A stretch of 64,000 nt of DNA, taken from positions 104,789 to 168,788 of the forward strand of contig CAMFGZ010000009.1 in assembly GCA_945952105.1 (NCBI GenBank). The letters run 5' to 3'. Below, piece after piece: positions 9,479 to 18,695 of this stretch (position 1 is its first letter; each line of letters opens with the position of its first letter). The translations under genes were made by a program, and so were the position numbers. The notes beneath the pieces were generated by a model. That model was not told the origin of the DNA, did no database searches, and saw only the letters and a program-made list of their open reading frames with translations. This DNA comes from an uncultured Rhodospirillaceae bacterium. Its GTDB lineage: Bacteria; Pseudomonadota; Alphaproteobacteria; Reyranellales; Reyranellaceae.

Positions 9479-10605
9479 AGATGAAAGCTGGCGTTCTCAC
9501 GGTTTGCGGTGCGCCCCGCCCCTTCGCCAAGTCCAAGCCCATCCATGTCGTCGAGGTCGATCTCGATCCGCCGGGCGAAGGCGAAGTCCTGGTCAAGGTG
9601 GGCGGCGGCGGCCTCTGCCATTCCGATCTGTCGCTGATCAACGGCGACCGGCCGCGGCCCGTGCCGATCGTGCTGGGCCACGAAGGCTCGGGCGAAATCG
9701 TCGAGGTCGGCGCGGGCGTACACGACGTGAAGGTCGGCGACCATGTCTGCTTCACCTTCAACGTGAGCTGCGGCCGCTGCCGGCGCTGCCTCGAAGGCCG
9801 TCCCTACATCTGCGAGCGCTCGATCAGCCCGCGTGCCGCGGGCCAGCTCCTGTCGGGCAACCACCGTCTGCACCTGGACGGCAAGCCGGTGAACCATCAC
9901 TCCGGCGTCTCCTGTTACGCCGAATATGCCGTGGTCGATCGCGGCTCGATCGTGGTGATCGACCGCAGCCTGCCGCTCGACGTGGCGGCCCTGTTCGGTT
10001 GCGCCGTCGTCACCGGCGTGGGCGCGGTCGTGAATACCGGGCAGATCGAGCCCGGCAGTTCGGTCGCCATCGTCGGCCTGGGCGGCGTCGGCCTCAGCGG
10101 CCTGATGGGCGCGGTGCTCGCGGGCGCCGGCCGCATCGTGGCGATCGACCTCTCCGACGAGAAGCTCGGCCTCGCCCGCCAGCTCGGCGCGACGGACACG
10201 GTGAACGCCCGGGACGCCGATCACGTCACGCAGGTCCGCGACCTCACCAACGGCGGCGTCGACTATGCCTTCGACCTCGCCGGCACCATCAAGGCGATGG
10301 AGACCGCCTATCTCGTGACGCGCTGGGGCGGCACGACGGTGACGGCGGGCCTGTCGCCGATCTCCGCCGACTTCTCGTTCAAGCAGAGCGGGCTGGTCAG
10401 CGAGGAGAAGACAATCAAGGGCTCCTACATGGGAAGCTGCGTGCCCGTGCGCGACATCCCGCGCTTCATCGCGCTCTACCAGCAGGGCAAGCTGCCGGTC
10501 GACCGCATGGTCAGCCAGCGCATCGGCTTCGACGAGCTGAACGCGGGCTTCGACCGCCTGCAGGACGTCGCCACCGTGCGCCAGGTGCTGGTGCCGCACG
10601 GCTGA
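9475..10605 (+). CDS. Zinc-dependent alcohol dehydrogenase (MDR family)
   Basis: A 376-residue medium-chain dehydrogenase. Catalytic zinc ligands are Cys48 (GLCHSD) and His69-Glu70 (GHEGSGE). A structural zinc lobe is present with Cys99, Cys102, Cys105 and Cys113. The NAD site follows as GLGGVGLSG in the Rossmann half. It resembles the class III/AdhD-like alcohol dehydrogenases. The start overlaps the SDR stop (ATGA at 9475-9478) with gaggaa just upstream. A second ATG two codons later is also possible. Confidence 0.88.
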   Translation: MKMKAGVLTVCGAPRPFAKSKPIHVVEVDLDPPGEGEVLVKVGGGGLCHSDLSLINGDRPRPVPIVLGHEGSGEIVEVGAGVHDVKVGDHVCFTFNVSCGRCRRCLEGRPYICERSISPRAAGQLLSGNHRLHLDGKPVNHHSGVSCYAEYAVVDRGSIVVIDRSLPLDVAALFGCAVVTGVGAVVNTGQIEPGSSVAIVGLGGVGLSGLMGAVLAGAGRIVAIDLSDEKLGLARQLGATDTVNARDADHVTQVRDLTNGGVDYAFDLAGTIKAMETAYLVTRWGGTTVTAGLSPISADFSFKQSGLVSEEKTIKGSYMGSCVPVRDIPRFIALYQQGKLPVDRMVSQRIGFDELNAGFDRLQDVATVRQVLVPHG

Positions 10606-10623
10606 TGAGGGAGCCTGCTGTCG

Positions 10624-11085
10624 ATGTCCGTCACCATCGCCGTCGAGACGCCGTTGCAGGACGAGGTCCGCGCGCTGGTCTCTGAACTGAACGCGGTGCT
10701 GCTCGAGCTGACGCCGCCCGAGCACTGTCACCACCTGACCGTCGAGCAGATGGCCGATGAAGACACCACGGTCTTCATCGCCCGCGACGACGGCGCGGCG
10801 ATCGCGTGCGGGGCGCTGAAGCGGCATGGCGACGGGATCGGCGAAGTGAAGCGGATGTACACGCGGCCGACCCATCGCGGCCGCAAGATCGGCGAGCAGA
10901 TCGTGTCGCGCATCGAGGCGTTGGCGCGATCGGAAGGGTTGAAGCGCCTGGTGCTGGAGACCGGCGACCGCCATCACGCCGCCTGGAAGGTCTACGAGAA
11001 TTCGGGCTTCACGCGCTGCGGACCGGTGCTCGACTATGCCGACGTGAAGTGGTCGGTGTTCTACGACAAGCGGCTCTCGGGCTGA
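10624..11085 (+). CDS. GNAT family N-acetyltransferase
   Basis: A 153-residue GNAT protein. The acetyl-CoA pyrophosphate loop is seen in RPTHRGRKIGEQI around residues 80-92. The C-terminal half has the usual LVLETGDRHHAAWKVYENSGF region, where a Tyr serves as general acid in the family. It lies 18 bases after the alcohol dehydrogenase and is convergent with hslO. The acceptor substrate is unknown. Confidence 0.85.
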   Translation: MSVTIAVETPLQDEVRALVSELNAVLLELTPPEHCHHLTVEQMADEDTTVFIARDDGAAIACGALKRHGDGIGEVKRMYTRPTHRGRKIGEQIVSRIEALARSEGLKRLVLETGDRHHAAWKVYENSGFTRCGPVLDYADVKWSVFYDKRLSG

Positions 11086-11092
11086 TCGTGTC

Positions 11093-12058
11093 TCAGCCGG
11101 CCGGGGCGTAGACCTTGTCGAGATCGGCGTCGTCGTAGGCGTATTCGGTCGAGCAGAACTCGCACTTCACCGCGACGCGGCCGGTCTTGTCGCGCAGATC
11201 GTCGAGCTCCTCGCGCCGGATCGAGCGCAGGACGCGGTCGATGCGGTCGCGGCTGCAGCGGCAGCGCGCGGCGAAGGCGCGGCGCTCGAAGACCCGCGGC
11301 TGTTCCTGGTGGAACAGGCGATGCAGCAGGGTCGTGCCGGGCAGGGCCGGATCGAGCATTTCCTTCTCGGTGGCCGAGGCCATCAGGATCACCGCCTTGC
11401 GCCAGTCGTCCTCGCGCTGCTCGGGATCGACGTCGAGGCGGCCGGCATCGAACTCCGGCATCTGCTGCACCATCAGCGCCGAGGCACGCCAGTGGTGGCC
11501 GTCGGTTCCGCCGCTGCGACGGGCGGTGATTTTGATGCCGGTCGGGAGCTGCTCGGACTGGCGGAAGTAGGTATGGGCGCAATCGGCGAGGGTCGCGCCC
11601 TCGAGCGGCACGACGCCCTGGTAGCGTTCGGTGTGCTGGCCCTGGTCGACGGTGAAGGTGAGGCGCCCCTGGCCGAACAGCTTCGGCACGTAGCCGTCGG
11701 GCGCGTCCTCGTTGCCGCTGCCCAGCGCAATGGCGAGCTTCCAGGAATCGAACTGAGCGTAGCCGCGCAGCGCGCCGTCGCTGGTGAGGTCGGTGACGAG
11801 CAACTTGATCGGCCCGTCGCCGCTGATCTGCAGGGTGAAGATGCCGTCGTACTTCAGCGAGGTGGCGAGCGTGGCGCACAGCACCATCGATTCGGCGAGC
11901 GGCCGCGCCACGGCCAGCGGATAGCCGTGACGCTCGATCACCTCGTCGAGGGTCGGGCCCAGCCGCACCAGCCGGCCGCGCACGCCGAGCGCGTCCAGCT
12001 GGAAGGGAAGGACGCGGTCCCAGTCATCGGAAGGAATTCCTCCCGATGAGGAACTCAA
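11093..12058 (-). CDS. hslO: Hsp33 redox-regulated molecular chaperone
   Basis: About 321 residues. Hsp33 is a cytoplasmic holdase activated by oxidative unfolding. The C-terminal zinc switch is complete: Cys266 and Cys268 (CRC) and Cys299 and Cys302 (CEFC), the family's CxC...CxxC arrangement. The N-terminal core begins at [16 protein letters not shown]. The frame is open well into argF (to 12481), but that part is a shadow. I propose a TTG start at 12058 that overlaps the argF stop as TTGA and gives a normal-length N-terminus; a GTG at 12067 is an alternative. It is last in argD-argF-hslO. Confidence 0.92.
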   Translation of the reverse strand: MSSSSGGIPSDDWDRVLPFQLDALGVRGRLVRLGPTLDEVIERHGYPLAVARPLAESMVLCATLATSLKYDGIFTLQISGDGPIKLLVTDLTSDGALRGYAQFDSWKLAIALGSGNEDAPDGYVPKLFGQGRLTFTVDQGQHTERYQGVVPLEGATLADCAHTYFRQSEQLPTGIKITARRSGGTDGHHWRASALMVQQMPEFDAGRLDVDPEQREDDWRKAVILMASATEKEMLDPALPGTTLLHRLFHQEQPRVFERRAFAARCRCSRDRIDRVLRSIRREELDDLRDKTGRVAVKCEFCSTEYAYDDADLDKVYAPAG

Positions 12059-12981
12059 GACAGGCACCAGGCCAGGATGCTCTTCTGCGCGTGCAGGCGG
12101 TTCTCGGCCTCGTCGAACACGACCGACTGCGGGCCGTCGATCACCTCGGCGGTCACTTCCTCGCCGCGATGGGCGGGGAGACAGTGCATGAAGATCGCGT
12201 CCTTCTTGGCCTGCTTCATCAGGTGCTTGTCGACCTGGTAGGCGCGCAGCAGGTTGTGGCGTCGCGCGGCGCTCGGGCTGTCCGGATCCTCGTCGCCCAT
12301 CGACACCCAGGTGTCGGTGACGACGCAATCGGCGTCCTTCACCAGCTTCTCGGGATCGTGGCCGATCGAGATGCGACCCTTCGACTTCTCGGCCCACTGC
12401 ACCACGTCGGCCGGCGGCTTCAGCTCGGTCGGGCAGGCAATGCGCAGCTCGAAGTCGAACTGCACGGCCGCATGAATCCACGACGTCGCCATGTTGTTGC
12501 CGTCGCCCGACCAGACCACCGACTTGCCCTGGATGGGGCCGCGATGCTCCTCGTAGGTCATGACGTCGGCCATGAGCTGGCAGGGATGCGTCTTGTCGGT
12601 GAGGCCGTTGATCACCGGGACGGTCGCGTACTTCGCCATCTCGAGGAGCTTATCCTCGACGGTGGTGCGCATCATGATGATGTCGACGTAGCGGCTGAGC
12701 ACGCGCGCGGTGTCGGCGATGGTCTCGCCTCGGCCGAGCTGCGTGTCGGTGCGGCCCAGCATGATCGTCTGGCCGCCAAGCTCGCGCATGCCGACCTCGA
12801 ACGACACGCGGGTGCGTGTCGAGGGCTTCTCGAAGATCATGGCCAGCGTCTTGCCGGTGAGCGGCTTCTCGTGCCCACCGTTGGAACGCGCCTTCTTCAT
12901 CGCCTTGCCGTGATCGAGGATCTGGCGAAGCGTCCTGGGATCGACCTGGTCGAGGTCGAGGAAGTGCTTGGGCGTCGTCAT
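12055..12981 (-). CDS. argF: Ornithine carbamoyltransferase
   Basis: A 308-residue enzyme of arginine synthesis: carbamoyl phosphate plus ornithine gives citrulline. The carbamoyl-phosphate loop STRTR is at 54-58, HPCQ at 132-135, and HCLPAHRG lies near the C-terminus. The [10 protein letters not shown] segment is the OTCase-specific ornithine-binding region. The frame extends to 13050, but the ATG at 12981 gives the conserved N-terminus. It lies 7 bases after argD, and its stop overlaps the proposed hslO start. Confidence 0.96.
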   Translation of the reverse strand: MTTPKHFLDLDQVDPRTLRQILDHGKAMKKARSNGGHEKPLTGKTLAMIFEKPSTRTRVSFEVGMRELGGQTIMLGRTDTQLGRGETIADTARVLSRYVDIIMMRTTVEDKLLEMAKYATVPVINGLTDKTHPCQLMADVMTYEEHRGPIQGKSVVWSGDGNNMATSWIHAAVQFDFELRIACPTELKPPADVVQWAEKSKGRISIGHDPEKLVKDADCVVTDTWVSMGDEDPDSPSAARRHNLLRAYQVDKHLMKQAKKDAIFMHCLPAHRGEEVTAEVIDGPQSVVFDEAENRLHAQKSILAWCLS

Positions 12982-12988
12982 GGGCGGC

Positions 12989-14185
12989 CTACTCGGCGGC
13001 CTTGGACGCAGCCTCGAACGACTGGGCGGCCTGCTCGAGGATGGCGACACCTTCGTCGAGCGCGGCCTTGTCGGCGATCAGGGCCGGGAAGATGCGGACC
13101 ACGTTCTCGCCGGCCGGCACGACCAGCAGGCCGAGCGACTGCAGCTTGTTCACCATGTCGCCCGCCGGGACCGACGGGGCGCACTGCAGGCCCTGCAGGA
13201 AGCCCATGCCGCGCTGCTCGACGAACACCTTGGGGTGCTTCTTGCAGAGTTCCTCGAGCTTGCCCTTCAGGTACTCGCCGCGCTCGCGCACGCCGTCGAT
13301 GAAGCCCGGCTGCAGGAGGATGTCGAGCACGCCGTTGGCGACGCCGGTGGCCAGCGGGTTGCCGCCATAGGTCGAGCCGTGCGTGCCCGGGACCATGCCG
13401 ACCGCCGCCTTCTCGGTTGCCATGAAGGCACCGATCGGGAAGCCGCCGCCCATGCCCTTGGCGATCGCCGCGACGTCGGGCTTCACCCCCGACCAGTCGT
13501 AGCCCCACATCTTGCCGGTCCGGCCGAAACCGGTGTGGACCTCGTCGTAGAACAGCAGCAGGCCGAACTCGTCGCAGATCGAGCGCAGGTCCTTCAGGAA
13601 CTGCGGGGTGGTGGCGCGGATCCCGCCCTCGCCCTGGATCGGCTCGACCAGGATGCCGGCGGTCTCGTCATCCACCATGTCGCGCACGACGTTGGTGTTG
13701 TTGAGCGGCGCATGGCGGTAGCCGGGCGCCGGCGGGCCGAAGCCTTCGAGATACTTCTCGTTGCCGGTGGCGGCGAGCGCGTTCAGCAGGCGGCCGTGGA
13801 ACGCCGCCTGGAAGGCGATGATCTTGTACCGCTTGGGCTGGCCGTTCATGTACTGATACTTGCGGATCAGCTTGATGCCGCCCTCGATGGCTTCCGCGCC
13901 GGAATTGCAGAAGAACATCGTGTCGGCGAACGAATTCTCGACCAGCCGCTTGGCCAGCTTCTCGCCGTTGCCGACCCGGAACAGGTTCGACGTATGCCAG
14001 AGCTTGGAACCCTGCTCGGTCAGGGTCTTGACCAGGTGCGGGTGGCAGTGGCCCAGCGCGTTCACGGCGATGCCGGAGGTAAAGTCCAAGTAACGTCGGC
14101 CGTCCGCCGCGTAGAGATAGTTGCCCTCTCCGCGTTCGAACACGACGTCCTTGCGACCGTACGTCGGCATAACAGCCGTAATCAC
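12989..14185 (-). CDS. argD: Acetylornithine aminotransferase
   Basis: A 398-residue PLP class III aminotransferase in arginine synthesis. Seen: [10 protein letters not shown] (substrate and cofactor loop), [11 protein letters not shown] at about 214-224, and the PLP lysine Lys243 in [14 protein letters not shown]. The start is a GTG at 14185, chosen because GGGAGG lies exactly 6 bases upstream; an ATG at 14170 is the alternative. It heads argD-argF-hslO. Upstream are a sigma70-like promoter (14270-14298) and a hairpin with T-run (14207-14251), so leader-based control is possible. Confidence 0.95.
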   Translation of the reverse strand: MITAVMPTYGRKDVVFERGEGNYLYAADGRRYLDFTSGIAVNALGHCHPHLVKTLTEQGSKLWHTSNLFRVGNGEKLAKRLVENSFADTMFFCNSGAEAIEGGIKLIRKYQYMNGQPKRYKIIAFQAAFHGRLLNALAATGNEKYLEGFGPPAPGYRHAPLNNTNVVRDMVDDETAGILVEPIQGEGGIRATTPQFLKDLRSICDEFGLLLFYDEVHTGFGRTGKMWGYDWSGVKPDVAAIAKGMGGGFPIGAFMATEKAAVGMVPGTHGSTYGGNPLATGVANGVLDILLQPGFIDGVRERGEYLKGKLEELCKKHPKVFVEQRGMGFLQGLQCAPSVPAGDMVNKLQSLGLLVVPAGENVVRIFPALIADKAALDEGVAILEQAAQSFEAASKAAE

Positions 14186-14206
14186 AGCTAGCCTCCCTCA
14201 AAAACC

Positions 14207-14251
14207 AAAAAACCCCCGCCGTTTCAGCGATTCCGGAATGGAAACGCCGGG
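14207..14251 (-). terminator. Hairpin plus T-run in the argD leader (possible attenuator)
   Basis: On the minus strand an 11-bp stem (14241-14251 with 14215-14225, one C-C mismatch) encloses a loop holding the palindrome ATTCCGGAAT. It is followed by GGGG and six T at 14212-14207. This is the form of an intrinsic terminator, yet it lies between the promoter at 14270-14298 and the argD start at 14185. No leader peptide ATG is visible in the roughly 78-base leader. Confidence 0.6.
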
Positions 14252-14269
14252 TTTTAGCGAGGGCCCGGC

Positions 14270-14298
14270 ACTATCTTATCCGGGTCCGGGTGTGTCAA
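14270..14298 (-). promoter_or_regulatory. Sigma70-type promoter for argD-argF-hslO
   Basis: On the minus strand a perfect TTGACA (14298-14293) is followed by a 17-base spacer and GATAGT (14275-14270; 4 of 6 matches to TATAAT). The expected transcript start is near 14263. Confidence 0.6.
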
Positions 14299-14368
14299 CT
14301 TGGGCCGGATGGCCGTAGGCCCACGCCTTGAGGGGTTTTGACCCCTCTGCTAGGAGACCCGCCTTCCC

Positions 14369-16108
14369 ATGAAATTGCTGCCCACCCGCAATTCCACGCT
14401 CGCCCTGCATCGCGCCGGCTTCGCCTCCGTGCCTGCGATGCTCGACTATGCGGCGAAGGGCGAGACCGGGGTGACCTTTTATAATGCCAAGGGTGAGCAA
14501 CTCTCGGCCTTGCCGTGGCGCGAGATCCGCGAGCGGGCACAGGTCATCGCCCGCAAGCTGATCGGCGCGGGCTTTGCCCGGGGCGAGCGTATCCTGATCA
14601 CGGCCGACACCTGGCCGGGCTTCTTCGACTCGTTCTTCGGCGCCCAGTATGCCGGCCTGCTCCCCGTGCCGGTCTCCATTCCGGTCGGTATCGGCGGCAA
14701 AGAGGCCTATCTCGATCAGCTTCGCCGCCAGTTCGCGGCGTCCGGCGCGGTCGCCGCGGTCGGGCTCGACGATCTCGCGGGCTATCTCGCCGATGCCGCA
14801 CGGGAATTTCCGGCCGTACGCCTCCATGGCGGCATGGACATGCTGCATTCCCTGCCCGAGAAGCCGGTCGACCTGCGGCCGCTCGGTGCCGACGACCTCT
14901 GCTACATCCAGTTCTCGTCGGGCAGCACGCGGCATCCCCACGGTGTGCAGATCACCCAGCGGGCGCTGATGGCCAACCTGGCCGGGATGGTCGGACCGGC
15001 CGGGCTCGGCGTCGTCGAGGGCGACCGCGCGGTCAGCTGGCTGCCGCTCTATCATGACATGGGTCTGATCGGCTTCCTGATGGCCCCGCTCTCGACCCAG
15101 ATCTCCATCGACTACCTGACACCGCGCGACTTCGCGCGCCGGCCGATGCAGTGGCTGAACCTGATCTCGCGCAATCGCGGCACGATCTCCTACAGCCCGA
15201 GCTTCGGCTACGACCTCGCCGTGCGCCGCGGCGCGACCCAGGTCCCGGCCGATCTCGATCTTCGCTGCTGGCGGCATGCCGGCATCGGCGGCGACATGGT
15301 GCGGGCCGACGTGCTGGAGCGCTTCGCGACGACCTTCGAGCCGTTCGGCTTCGACAGCAAGGCCTTCATCCCGAGCTACGGCATGGCCGAGGTCTGCCTC
15401 GCCATCACCTTCTGCCCTCACGATACCGGCGTGCGCACCGATGCCGTCGAGCGCACGGCGCTGGCCGAGGCGCAGCGCGCGGTGCCGGCCGCCGATCCGG
15501 CCGACGACCACAAGGCGCGCCGCTTCGTGATCTGCGGTCGCGTGCTGCCGGGCCACAAGCTGGAAGTGCGCGATCCTGAGGGCAAGGTTCTGTCCGACCG
15601 CTCGGTCGGCCGCATCTTCGTGTCGGGCCCCAGCATCATGCCGGGCTATTTCGGTGAGCCCGAGGCCAGCCGCGAAGTCCTTTCCGACGGTTGGCTCGAC
15701 ACCGGCGACCTCGGCTACATGCTGGACGGCGAGATCGTCGTCACCGGCCGCGCCAAGGACCTGATCATCGTCAACGGCCGCAACGTCTGGCCGCAGGACA
15801 TCGAATGGGCGGTCGAGGCCAAGCGCGTTGTGAAGAACGGCGATGCGGCGGCCTTCTCGATCGATACCGGCGAGGGCGAGCGCGTTGTCGTGGCCGTGCT
15901 GGCGCGCGTGTCGGGCGAGGAGGCGCGGGTCGCGCTGGCGCGCGACGTGGCGGGCGCGGTGCGTGAGGCGATCGCCGTCGATTGCGACGTGGCGCTGGTG
16001 CCCCCGACGCTTGGCCTGCCCACCACCTCCTCCGGCAAGCTGTCGCGCGCCCGGACGAAGGCCAACTACCTCGCCGGCCTCTACGCGCCGAAGCCCGCGG
16101 CGGCCTGA
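14369..16108 (+). CDS. acps: Fatty acyl-ACP synthetase (AMP-binding), sphingolipid operon
   Basis: A 579-residue adenylate-forming enzyme. The phosphate loop YIQFSSGSTRHPHG is at about 179-192, and WLPLYHDMGLIGFL and the GDLGY / KDLIIVNGRNVWPQD motifs of fatty acyl-AMP ligases follow. Because the operon encodes an acyl carrier protein, Spt and CerR, I call it the acyl-ACP synthetase that loads the acyl chain used by serine palmitoyltransferase, as in Caulobacter. The ATG at 14369 has taggaga about 11 bases upstream. First gene of a seven-gene plus-strand operon that ends at 22025. Confidence 0.85.
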   Translation: MKLLPTRNSTLALHRAGFASVPAMLDYAAKGETGVTFYNAKGEQLSALPWREIRERAQVIARKLIGAGFARGERILITADTWPGFFDSFFGAQYAGLLPVPVSIPVGIGGKEAYLDQLRRQFAASGAVAAVGLDDLAGYLADAAREFPAVRLHGGMDMLHSLPEKPVDLRPLGADDLCYIQFSSGSTRHPHGVQITQRALMANLAGMVGPAGLGVVEGDRAVSWLPLYHDMGLIGFLMAPLSTQISIDYLTPRDFARRPMQWLNLISRNRGTISYSPSFGYDLAVRRGATQVPADLDLRCWRHAGIGGDMVRADVLERFATTFEPFGFDSKAFIPSYGMAEVCLAITFCPHDTGVRTDAVERTALAEAQRAVPAADPADDHKARRFVICGRVLPGHKLEVRDPEGKVLSDRSVGRIFVSGPSIMPGYFGEPEASREVLSDGWLDTGDLGYMLDGEIVVTGRAKDLIIVNGRNVWPQDIEWAVEAKRVVKNGDAAAFSIDTGEGERVVVAVLARVSGEEARVALARDVAGAVREAIAVDCDVALVPPTLGLPTTSSGKLSRARTKANYLAGLYAPKPAAA

Positions 16109-16117
16109 CCGCTCGCC

Positions 16118-17038
16118 ATGGGCAAGCTGGTCGCCGTCACCGGGGCCACCGGCTTCGTCGGTCCCCATCTCGTCGCTGCTCTCGCCCGCCGTGGCTGGCG
16201 GCTGCGGATCCTGGTCCGGCGCTGGACCCCGCTGCCGTCGCTGGCCGGCGTCGATGCCGATCTCGTCCTGGGCGATCTCTCCTCCGAGGCAGCGCTGCGC
16301 CAGCTCGTCCGGGGTGCGGACGCGGTGATCCATGCAGCCGGGCTGATCAAGGCCCGGCGGGCCGCCGACTTCCTGCCGGTGAACCGGGACAGTGGTGCCC
16401 TCCTGTCGGCGCTGGCACCGGACGCCCACATGGTTCTGCTCTCGTCCCTGGCCGCTCGCGAGCCACAGCTTTCTGCCTATGGAGCGAGCAAGCGCGCAGG
16501 CGAGGCAGTCGTTGCCACCCGCAGCGGTCGCTGGGCCATCGTGCGCGCGCCGGCGGTGTACGGACCGGGCGATCGGGAGACCTTGGCTTATTTCCGAGCG
16601 GTTAACTCGGGTATTGCGCCGCAGCCCCACCTGCCGTCGGCCCGCCTGTCGCTGATCCATGTCGCAGACCTTGCCGAGGCGCTGGCCCTGACCGTGGAGC
16701 GGCCGCCTCCCAACGGGACCTACGAGATCGACGACGGCCAGGTCTACACCTACGAAGACATGGCGAGGGCGGCGGGTGAGGCGCTGGGCCGCCGAGCCTT
16801 GCGGATCTCGGTCCCGCGGGGCGTCATGGCTTGTCTCGCAGGGTGGAACGAGATGCGACAGGGTTTGGGGGCCGGCCCCCAGATTCTGACCCAAGGGAAG
16901 GTCAACGAGATCTTCCACCCCGACTGGTCGGTCCGGGATCGCGGCCTGGCCGCAGCGATTGGCCTCCAGCCACGTTATGACCTGACGTCCGGCTTCCGCG
17001 ACACGATCTTGTGGTATCGCGCCAAGCACTGGCTATAG
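16118..17038 (+). CDS. cerR: Ceramide reductase CerR (NAD-dependent epimerase/SDR)
   Basis: A 306-residue extended SDR. The nucleotide loop TGATGFVG is at 8-15, and the catalytic Ser-Tyr121-xxx-Lys125 is in SSLAAREPQLSAYGASK. In Caulobacter the equivalent enzyme reduces the 3-keto group of the acylated sphingoid precursor. The assignment rests on position: it is flanked by acyl-ACP synthetase, ACP, Spt and bCerS. As an isolated sequence it could only be called an NAD(P)-dependent epimerase-like protein. Confidence 0.8.
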   Translation: MGKLVAVTGATGFVGPHLVAALARRGWRLRILVRRWTPLPSLAGVDADLVLGDLSSEAALRQLVRGADAVIHAAGLIKARRAADFLPVNRDSGALLSALAPDAHMVLLSSLAAREPQLSAYGASKRAGEAVVATRSGRWAIVRAPAVYGPGDRETLAYFRAVNSGIAPQPHLPSARLSLIHVADLAEALALTVERPPPNGTYEIDDGQVYTYEDMARAAGEALGRRALRISVPRGVMACLAGWNEMRQGLGAGPQILTQGKVNEIFHPDWSVRDRGLAAAIGLQPRYDLTSGFRDTILWYRAKHWL

Positions 17039-17172
17039 GACGCGTGAAACACGGCGTAACAATTTGTCATTTCACTAGGAATCGCTGTTTCTGGCACAAG
17101 ATGGCCGCCCACCCCCGGGCCTTGGAGAGCGTTTTGCGCACTGCCCATCAAATGATCGTCGAAACCGACGGC

Positions 17173-17454
17173 ATGACCGACACCCTCGAACGCGCCCGCA
17201 TCGTCGGCCAGTCGCGTGGTGAGGTCATTCGTGAAATCTGCCGTCACCTCGCGCCTTTCCAGACCGGCGAGCGCCCGATCACGGGCGACACGGTGATCGC
17301 CAAGGACCTGACCATCGACTCGCTCGCCATCATGGACATGGTGATGGAGCTCGAGGACCATTTCGACATCTCGATCCCCATGAACGTCGTGGCCGAGATC
17401 CATACCGTCGATCAGCTCGCCGACACCATCCAGAAGCTCTGCGCCCGGCGTTAG
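17173..17454 (+). CDS. Acyl carrier protein for sphingolipid synthesis
   Basis: A 93-residue ACP. The phosphopantetheine site is Ser50 in LTIDSLAIMDM, followed by the acidic helix VMELEDHFDI. The frame is open from 17011. The ATG at 17173 gives the typical ACP length; ATGs at 17101 and 17152 are alternatives, and none has a strong ribosome site. It ends 2 bases before spt. It is inferred to carry the long-chain acyl group made by the upstream synthetase to Spt. Confidence 0.88.
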   Translation: MTDTLERARIVGQSRGEVIREICRHLAPFQTGERPITGDTVIAKDLTIDSLAIMDMVMELEDHFDISIPMNVVAEIHTVDQLADTIQKLCARR

Positions 17455-17456
17455 CC

Positions 17457-18683
17457 ATGGGCCTGTTCGATCGGTATGAGGGCCTGCTCGAGGCCTATCG
17501 GGACGTTCGGACCACCGGGTACGACCCTTTCCAGATTCGCATGGAAAGGGTTCTGTCGCCGACCGAAGCCATCATCAATGGCCGCAAGACCCTGCTGGTC
17601 GGCACCAACAACTATTTCGGCCTGACCTTCGATCCGAGCTGCATGGAAGCGGCCATCGAAGCGATCCGTGCCGAGGGCACTGGCACGACCGGCTCGCGCA
17701 TCGCCAACGGCAGCTACACCGAACACGTGGCGCTGGAGCAGGAGATCGCCGAGTTCTACGGCAAGAAGCACTGCATGGTCTTCACGACCGGCTACCAGGC
17801 CAATCTCGGCCTGATCTCGACTCTGGCGGGCGAGGGCGACCAGCTTCTGATCGACGCCGACAGCCATGCCTCGATCTACGACGCCTGCAAGATGACGCAG
17901 GCCGAGGTCGTGCGCTTCAAGCACAACGATCCGTCGAGCCTCGAGGCGCGCCTGCGCCGGCTGGGCGACCGTCCGGGCAATCGCGTGGTCGTGCTGGAAG
18001 GCATCTATTCGATGCTGGGCGACAGCGCGCCGCTGCGCGAGTTCATCGATGTCTGCAAGAAGTACAAGGCCTATGTGATCGTCGACGAGGCCCATTCGCT
18101 GGGCGCGCTGGGCGACAACGGCCGCGGCCTCTGCGAATCGACGGGCGTGATCGACGATTGCCACTTCATCGTCGGCACCTTCTCCAAGACGCTGGGTGCC
18201 ATCGGCGGCTACTGCGTCTCGGACGATCCCGACTTCGACATCCTGCGCGTCACCGTGCGCTCCTACATGTTCACCGCCTCGCTGCCGCCGTCGATCGTGG
18301 CGTCGGTGCGCCAGGCGCTCAAGGTGGTGAAGGCCAGGCCCGAGTTGCGCACGCAGCTCTGGTCCAACGTGGCGACGCTCTACGAAGGCCTCGCCGCCAA
18401 GGGCTTCAAGCTGGGTCCCGAGCATGGGCCGGTCGTCGGCGTGCACCTGCCGGACCGCATGATCGCCATCGGCTTCTGGCGTGCCATGCTCGATGCCGGC
18501 ATCTACGTGAACGTCGCCGTGCCGCCCGCGACGCCCAACGGCGTCTCGCTGCTGCGCTGCTCGGTCTGCGCGGTCCATACCAAGGAACAGCTCGAGCACA
18601 TGGTCGAGGTCATGACCGGTATCGCGCGTCAGTTTGGCGTTCTCGAAGACCGCACGCTCCGCGTGGTTGGCGGCGCCCACTAG
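17457..18683 (+). CDS. spt: Serine palmitoyltransferase
   Basis: A 408-residue PLP enzyme of the alpha-oxoamine synthase family, which condenses serine with a fatty acyl thioester to 3-ketosphinganine. Seen: NNYFGLTFDP, GTGTTGSRIANGSYTEH, His137 in DADSHAS (stacks on PLP), DEAHSLGALG at 210-219, and the PLP lysine Lys244 in TFSKTLGAIGGY. The context of ACP, acyl-ACP synthetase, CerR and bCerS separates it from the related AONS/KBL enzymes. Start ATG 17457. Confidence 0.93.
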   Translation: MGLFDRYEGLLEAYRDVRTTGYDPFQIRMERVLSPTEAIINGRKTLLVGTNNYFGLTFDPSCMEAAIEAIRAEGTGTTGSRIANGSYTEHVALEQEIAEFYGKKHCMVFTTGYQANLGLISTLAGEGDQLLIDADSHASIYDACKMTQAEVVRFKHNDPSSLEARLRRLGDRPGNRVVVLEGIYSMLGDSAPLREFIDVCKKYKAYVIVDEAHSLGALGDNGRGLCESTGVIDDCHFIVGTFSKTLGAIGGYCVSDDPDFDILRVTVRSYMFTASLPPSIVASVRQALKVVKARPELRTQLWSNVATLYEGLAAKGFKLGPEHGPVVGVHLPDRMIAIGFWRAMLDAGIYVNVAVPPATPNGVSLLRCSVCAVHTKEQLEHMVEVMTGIARQFGVLEDRTLRVVGGAH

Positions 18684-18695
18684 GGCGCGCCTGCC

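Noticed and set aside
12059..12481. N-terminal extension of the Hsp33 frame into argF
   Set aside because: It is the argF coding sequence in another frame. Hsp33 homology begins only a few residues after the TTG at 12058.
14330..14347. GAGGGG/CCCCTC hairpin before the acyl-ACP synthetase as a terminator
   Set aside because: The stem is only 6 bp, there is no T-run after it, and it lies within the short 5' leader of the operon.
14276..17029. Long 917-codon minus-strand frame
   Set aside because: It is antisense to the acyl-ACP synthetase and cerR genes and has the Arg/Ala/Gly-rich composition of a GC-rich shadow frame. No domain is recognisable.
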